NCBI GenBank assembly: GCA_021325145.1
Contig: JAJPHR010000103.1
Location: 1 to 64,000 of the forward strand
DNA: 64,000 nucleotides
Direction of reading: 5' to 3'
Source of the DNA: Verrucomicrobiota bacterium
GTDB taxonomy: Bacteria; Verrucomicrobiota; Verrucomicrobiia; Limisphaerales; Pedosphaeraceae
The first letter of the stretch is position 1. Every line of letters begins with the position of its first letter. Made by a program: the position numbers and the translations under genes. Of this stretch, positions 59,302-64,000 are shown one piece after another. The notes below the pieces were generated by a model. The model saw nothing but the letters and a program-made list of their open reading frames with translations, was not told where the DNA came from and made no database searches.

Positions 59302-62300
59302 ATGATCAGGAATTGTACTCTGTGGGTGCTCTTGATCGCGCTTTGCCAGCCCGGGGCGCTCGAGGCACAGACGGCAACGACGACCATTCAGGCGAACTTG
59401 CCGGGCGCGGTCATCAGTTCCAATCTCTTCGGCATTTTCTTCGAGGAGATCAGCATGGCGGGTGACGGCGGCATTTATGCCGAGTTGGTGCGCAACCGCT
59501 CGTTTGAAGATGCCGCCACTCCCGTTCAGTGGTCACTGGTGACGAGCGGGACGGCTGCGGGCGTGTTCAACATCGATACGTCACTGCCGTTAAGTTCGAG
59601 CAACACTCAATCGCTCAGGTTGACCATGAGTGGCGGCGTTGGAAGCGTCGGCGCAGCCAACCAGGGCTTTTACGGCATTCCGCTTACCAATGGTTTCATT
59701 TATAATCTGGGTTTCTACGCGCGGGGTTCGAACGGCTGGACCGCGCCGATTTCGGTTACGCTGGAGAGTTCAAACGGCGCTTCCGTGTATGCCCAGACGA
59801 ACTTCAGCGGAGTGACGGGCAACTGGCAGCATTTCGCCGCGTCACTGATTCCGAACGCCACGGATCCGGCGGCGCGGCTGGTCTTGCGCATTTCGCAAGT
59901 GGGAGCGGTTTATTTGGATTTTGTGTCGCTGCTTCCCGCGGCGACTTTCAACCATCGCACCAATGGCCTGCGCCCCGACCTGGCGAACATGTTGGTGAAC
60001 CTGAAGCCGTCGTTCATGCGTTTTCCCGGCGGCAGCTGGGTGGATGGCACTTCGCTGGCTAATGCGTATCACTGGGAACTGACGGTCGGCGACCCAGCCA
60101 ATCGAACCGAACGCGCGAACGTCTGGGGTTACATGGTGAGCAACGGCCTGGGTTATCATGAATACTTGCAGATGTGCGAAGACATCGGCGCGCTGCCGTT
60201 GTTGTGCATCAACTGCGGCATGGACGTGCATCAAAACGCTGTTCCCACCAGTCAACTCGGCTCCTGGGTGCAGGAAGCTTTGGACGCCATCCAGTACGCC
60301 AACGGAGACACCAACACCTATTGGGGCGCCCAGCGCGCCGCCAATGGGCACCCCGCGCCGTTCAATTTGCAGTATATCGAAATCGGGAACGAAAACAACG
60401 GTTCCGGCTACAACGCCAACTACGCCCCGTTTTACAGCGCCATCAAGTCGAACTACCCGGCGCTGCACATCATTGCCGATTCGTTCGGCACCATTCCGAC
60501 CTCCGCGCCGGTCGAAATGGTGGATGAGCATTATTACACGTCTGCGTCCACGTTTGCTTCCTACGCCACCAAGTATGACAGCTACAGTCGGAGCGGCCCG
60601 AAAGTTTTTGTGGGCGAGTACGCTGTCGCCTATGCCATCCCGCCCTCGACCTTTCCCGCCACGCTGCAGAATGCGCTGGGCGAAGCGGCGTTCATGACCG
60701 GAATGGAGCGCAATTCGGACATTGTAGCGATGGCGTGTTACGCGCCGCTGTTTTGCAACCTGAACAACCCGAGTTGGTATCCGGACCTGATTTACTTCAA
60801 CGGAACGAATGTCTTTGGCACGCCATCCTACTATGTGCAGCAGATGTTTAGCCGCAATCGTGGCAACGTGGTGCTGCCCACGTCGGTATCGGCGTCCGGC
60901 AATCCCCTTTATGTTTCTTCCAGCCTGGTTCAGTCCTCGGGCCAGATCATCGTCAAGGCGGTCAATTTCAACCCGGGCCCAATGACAGCGACGTTCAACG
61001 TGAATGGCGTCGCGGCGATTTCATCCAATGCCACTCTCATTCAAATTTCCGGCAGCTTGACGGCCCAGAATTCGTTCGCAACACCCAACAATGTTGCTCC
61101 GGTCACCAACGCGATTGCGAACGCGGGTACGAATTTCACGGTGACGCTGCCATCCAATTCGGTTTCGATTCTGCTGTTGCAGGCCAGCGGCTTTAACGCC
61201 GTGACCAACCTGCAATTCTCGTTCGCGTCGCCTCTCAATGTCGGCCAGGAAGCGCAGGCAACCTTGATGGCCCAAATTTCCGGCCAGACGAATCCGGTCA
61301 ATCTCGCCGGTAATTATGGAGTCGCCTATGTTTCGGCGAATACCAACATCGCTGTCGTTACCGCCAGCGGGTTGGTCATCGGCGCGGGTGTCGGAACCGC
61401 CCCCATCATCGCCACCTACAAAGGTCTCTCGGTAACGCAATCCGTGCAAGTGCTCGCCGCGCCACCGACCGCGTTGATCCACCGTTACAGCTTCAATGAT
61501 GGCACAGCCAACGATTCCGTCGGCACGAACAACGGTGTCTTCTACAATGCCAGCGGCAATGCATTGATTGGCGGTGGCCAGCTCAATCTCGCTGGCTCGT
61601 CCGGTGATTATGTGGACCTGGGCCCGGGGCTTATCACAACGACCAACATTAGCAGCGGCGCGGTCACGTTCGAAGCCTGGGCCACCTTCAACCCGGCGAA
61701 CGGCGCCTGGGCGCGCCTGTTTGATTTCGGCAACATGTCCGGTTCGTCCGGCGGGAATTATATTTTCCTGGCGGCGAACAACGCTGCGAATGGGGGCAGT
61801 GCGCGCGCCGCGGTCACGGACACCTTGCCGGGCAATGCTGGCGAAGCCGGCTTTAACCTCGGCAACCTGCTGGGGCAGACGAATATTCATGTGGTGGTCG
61901 TATTCAACCCCTCGCCTGCCCGGCAGTTCCTCGGGCTTTACAGCAATGGCACTCTGGCCGCTGCGACCTCCACCGGCGGGAAATACATCAGTTCGATCAA
62001 CGACGTTTTCAGTTTTCTGGGGCGTTCCCTCTGGTCGGGGGATGCCTGGCTGCACGGCTCCATTGATGAGTTTCGCATCTACAACGGGGAACTGAACAAG
62101 TTCCAGATCGCCGCCAGCCATCAAGCCGGGCCCGACCAGACGAATTATGACGTCGGCGCGCTCACGAGTTTGGTTCTGGCTCCGGGGACCATGCCGCTCG
62201 CGCTGAACAGCACGCGCCAGGTGACCGCCGCGCTCAATTTCACCCTCGCAACCAATGTCAACGTGACGGGGGATCCAAATCTCACATTAAGCTCCGACAA

Positions 62301-63312
62301 CACCAACGTTTTCATCGTCAGCGCCGGCGGGATCATCACCGCCGCCGGGGTGGGCGCGGCCAATCTGACCGGTGTATTCAATTATGTGAACGGCAACACC
62401 AGCACGCTTTACACGAATTCGGTGTTGATCACGATCAATCGCGACCAAGCGCCGTCACTGGTTCACCGTTACAGTTTCAGCGAAACCTCCGGCACGAATA
62501 CCGCCGACTCGGTGGGCGGGGCGCCGTGGAACGGCACGCTGCCGCGCGGCGGCACTTTCGGCAATGGCCAGTTATCCCTCGCGGCCAGCGGTTCGCAATA
62601 CGTTCAACTGCCGGCGGGCATTCTCAGCAACTATGCGGCCGTCACCATTGATGCATGGGCCAGCTTCGGAACCCTTCCCGGCGCCTGCTTCTTTTACGGA
62701 TTTGGCAACATCAGCGGGAGCAGTGGATTGCAATACATCTTTTGTCAGCCCCAGAACGGGCGCGTTGCGATCACGCCTTACAACTACACGGGCGAGCAGA
62801 GCACGCCCAATGCGGGCAGTTGGAGCGGCCTGACCAATCTTCATGTCACTTCGGTCTTCGATCCACCGGCGGGTTATATTGCCCTCTACACGAACGGGGT
62901 TCTGGCGGCGCAAAATACCGCGGTCACGGTGTCCTTCACCTCCGTGGACGATCTGTTCAGCTACATTGGCCGCTCACTCTACAGCGGCGACTCCTATTTT
63001 GATTCGAGCCTCGATGAATTCCGAATCTACAACGGCGTCTTGCACGCGGACGAAATCCTGGCCTCGCAGGCGCTCGGTCCGAATCAATTGCTGAATAATG
63101 CCAGCCCGGCACTTGGCATCACAATCGCCAGCGGAGGCTTGACGCTCTCGTGGCCATTGGCCTCGGCGGGGTTCACACTCGCGTCCCGCGCGGATCTCGC
63201 TTCGGGGAATTGGGCCCCGGTGACAACCCCAGCGGCTCAGATTGTTGGCGGCCAGTGGCAAATCACGCTGCCCAGATCGGGAGCCACCCAGTATTACCGA
63301 TTGCAGAAATGA
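59302..63312 (+). CDS. Secreted GH51 alpha-L-arabinofuranosidase with two LamG domains
   Basis: A 1336-residue exported glycoside hydrolase from ATG 59302 (GAAAGAG upstream; the TTG at 59278 is unlikely). Signal peptide MIRNCTLWVLLIALCQP. The catalytic part follows the GH51 pattern: 'NLFGIFFEEISMAGDGGIYAEL' near the start, a carbohydrate-binding-like insert, 'MRFPGGSWVDG', acid/base Glu364 in IEIGNEN, and nucleophile Glu439 in FVGEYA. An Ig-like (BIG2-type) stretch follows, then two LamG domains (about 725-940 and 1053-1260, each beginning HRYSF and containing DEFRIYNG), and the YYRLQK-type terminal module. It should remove arabinose from arabinoxylan or arabinan outside the cell. Its stop overlaps the next start. 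Confidence 0.9.
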   Translation: MIRNCTLWVLLIALCQPGALEAQTATTTIQANLPGAVISSNLFGIFFEEISMAGDGGIYAELVRNRSFEDAATPVQWSLVTSGTAAGVFNIDTSLPLSSSNTQSLRLTMSGGVGSVGAANQGFYGIPLTNGFIYNLGFYARGSNGWTAPISVTLESSNGASVYAQTNFSGVTGNWQHFAASLIPNATDPAARLVLRISQVGAVYLDFVSLLPAATFNHRTNGLRPDLANMLVNLKPSFMRFPGGSWVDGTSLANAYHWELTVGDPANRTERANVWGYMVSNGLGYHEYLQMCEDIGALPLLCINCGMDVHQNAVPTSQLGSWVQEALDAIQYANGDTNTYWGAQRAANGHPAPFNLQYIEIGNENNGSGYNANYAPFYSAIKSNYPALHIIADSFGTIPTSAPVEMVDEHYYTSASTFASYATKYDSYSRSGPKVFVGEYAVAYAIPPSTFPATLQNALGEAAFMTGMERNSDIVAMACYAPLFCNLNNPSWYPDLIYFNGTNVFGTPSYYVQQMFSRNRGNVVLPTSVSASGNPLYVSSSLVQSSGQIIVKAVNFNPGPMTATFNVNGVAAISSNATLIQISGSLTAQNSFATPNNVAPVTNAIANAGTNFTVTLPSNSVSILLLQASGFNAVTNLQFSFASPLNVGQEAQATLMAQISGQTNPVNLAGNYGVAYVSANTNIAVVTASGLVIGAGVGTAPIIATYKGLSVTQSVQVLAAPPTALIHRYSFNDGTANDSVGTNNGVFYNASGNALIGGGQLNLAGSSGDYVDLGPGLITTTNISSGAVTFEAWATFNPANGAWARLFDFGNMSGSSGGNYIFLAANNAANGGSARAAVTDTLPGNAGEAGFNLGNLLGQTNIHVVVVFNPSPARQFLGLYSNGTLAAATSTGGKYISSINDVFSFLGRSLWSGDAWLHGSIDEFRIYNGELNKFQIAASHQAGPDQTNYDVGALTSLVLAPGTMPLALNSTRQVTAALNFTLATNVNVTGDPNLTLSSDNTNVFIVSAGGIITAAGVGAANLTGVFNYVNGNTSTLYTNSVLITINRDQAPSLVHRYSFSETSGTNTADSVGGAPWNGTLPRGGTFGNGQLSLAASGSQYVQLPAGILSNYAAVTIDAWASFGTLPGACFFYGFGNISGSSGLQYIFCQPQNGRVAITPYNYTGEQSTPNAGSWSGLTNLHVTSVFDPPAGYIALYTNGVLAAQNTAVTVSFTSVDDLFSYIGRSLYSGDSYFDSSLDEFRIYNGVLHADEILASQALGPNQLLNNASPALGITIASGGLTLSWPLASAGFTLASRADLASGNWAPVTTPAAQIVGGQWQITLPRSGATQYYRLQK

Positions 63313-64000
63313 ACAATACCCATTCAAGAGAAATTGAACCAGCCGTTCCCGGCCGGAATCCGCGCGTGAGCCCGAAGGAAAAGCGCCCTGGCGCCGCTGC
63401 CTTTACGTTAATTGAATTATTGGTCGTCATTGCTATAATTGCCATCCTGGCCGGGTTGCTCCTGCCTGCGCTGGCCAAGGCGAAGGCCAAGGCCAAAAAA
63501 ATCTCATGCGTCAGCAACATGCATCAAATCGAAGTCGCCATAGCCATGTATGCCGGGGACAGCGGCGACAAATTGCCGGTTTGGCAAACAGCCGGGGGCG
63601 CAGCTCCCGCCTGGGCTTGGGACTTGCCCAGTCCCGCGGCAGACAAGATGCTAAACTCGGGCCTGACGAAGAAAACGCTTTACTGTCCGGGCACACAACC
63701 GCGCTTTACGGATACCGAGAACTTTGCCGGGCCTGGCACCGGGGCCAATTCGACGCTTTGGAATTTCGACTCCAGTGGGGGATTTCATATTATTGGCTAC
63801 GCCCTGGCGTTCTCCGGGCCCAACAGTTTGCTCTACGCGACCAATCAAAACACCACGCTTCAGCCCGAACTCATCCCGGTTCCCATGCTGGGCACCACGC
63901 TCAACATCTCCCTTTCCGACCGGGTCTTGCTGGCCGATGCCATCCTTCAGGATGCCGGCACTCAAAGCTTTTCCGTGGTGCCCGGCGGCTTCATGCAGAA
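63309..64000 (+). CDS. Type II secretion-like pseudopilin (H-X9-DG-type), truncated by window edge
   Basis: The ATG at 63309 overlaps the TGA of the arabinofuranosidase gene (ATGA), implying translational coupling. A 31-residue leader rich in Arg, Lys and Pro precedes the prepilin segment FTLIELLVVIAIIAILAG, followed by LLLPALAKAKAKAKK. The residue before Phe is Ala instead of the usual Gly, as is often the case in verrucomicrobial members of the family. The periplasmic domain begins 'ISCVSNMHQIEVAIAMYAGDSGDKLP' and the frame is open to the window end at 230 codons. The family's H-X9-DG motif would lie downstream. Role in secretion or surface display is inferred. Confidence 0.88.
   Translation, partial: MNNTHSREIEPAVPGRNPRVSPKEKRPGAAAFTLIELLVVIAIIAILAGLLLPALAKAKAKAKKISCVSNMHQIEVAIAMYAGDSGDKLPVWQTAGGAAPAWAWDLPSPAADKMLNSGLTKKTLYCPGTQPRFTDTENFAGPGTGANSTLWNFDSSGGFHIIGYALAFSGPNSLLYATNQNTTLQPELIPVPMLGTTLNISLSDRVLLADAILQDAGTQSFSVVPGGFMQ

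Overview
The window (moderately GC-rich, densely coded on both strands) looks like a chromosome segment of a soil or freshwater Verrucomicrobiota, probably near the Pedosphaera/Limisphaerales group. This is inferred from protein types, not from a marker gene: a TIGR02999-type ECF sigma factor followed by a Ser/Thr kinase, a giant protein of autotransporter-associated beta-strand repeats, a pseudopilin of the 'FTLIELL...LLPALAKAK' type, a TIGR03067 lipoprotein, a TIGR04222-like protein with a CGGGCGGGC tail, and secreted proteins sharing a C-terminal module that ends in FYR/FFR/YYR. No rRNA, tRNA, CRISPR array, prophage or plasmid functions were recognised.

Layout. 1-2.5 kb: the end of a RelE/ParE-type toxin, a DUF885 lipoprotein and a VOC-fold protein. 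2.7-11.4 kb: one very large type I polyketide synthase that carries every reductive domain, a C-methyltransferase and a terminal thioesterase, with no other recognisable biosynthetic gene except possibly the VOC protein. 11.4-18.3 kb: a palindromic repeat, a secreted GH16-like protein, dUTPase, hypoxanthine phosphoribosyltransferase, MoaD and MoaE, and a tricorn-type protease. 18.4-25.8 kb (minus strand): an Mla-type lipid transport operon preceded by an unknown periplasmic protein with repeated W-P motifs, then an MMPL/HpnN-like exporter; a possible small RNA lies on the plus strand at the exporter's 3' end. 25.9-30.1 kb: YebC, a YbjQ-like protein, a small unknown protein, a KDG-type sugar kinase and DprA. 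30.2-31.5 kb: an IS200-like (RAYT-type) transposase embedded in duplicated REP-like palindromes, with a decayed second copy. 31.6-46.3 kb: a Ycf46-like AAA ATPase, three sensor kinases (two overlapping, one separate), a beta-helix secreted protein, a Pro-rich secreted protein, a DUF255/YyaL lipoprotein, an Rrf2 regulator, an RluA pseudouridine synthase and a membrane-anchored unknown. 46.3-64 kb: TIGR03067 and TIGR04222-like proteins, ECF sigma factor, Ser/Thr kinase, a 2465-residue beta-repeat surface protein, a GH51 arabinofuranosidase with two LamG domains, and a pseudopilin whose start codon overlaps the arabinofuranosidase stop codon.

How parts may work together. The Mla genes form a tight operon for phospholipid traffic between the membranes. 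The 48.6-64 kb stretch can be read as a regulated surface programme (sigma factor and kinase, then huge surface protein, glycoside hydrolase and pseudopilin), possibly for plant polysaccharide; this is inference from gene order. The PKS is the clearest candidate for an uncharacterised product, most plausibly a reduced, methyl-branched acyl chain released by the thioesterase. All family assignments come from reading motifs by eye; no database search was run.
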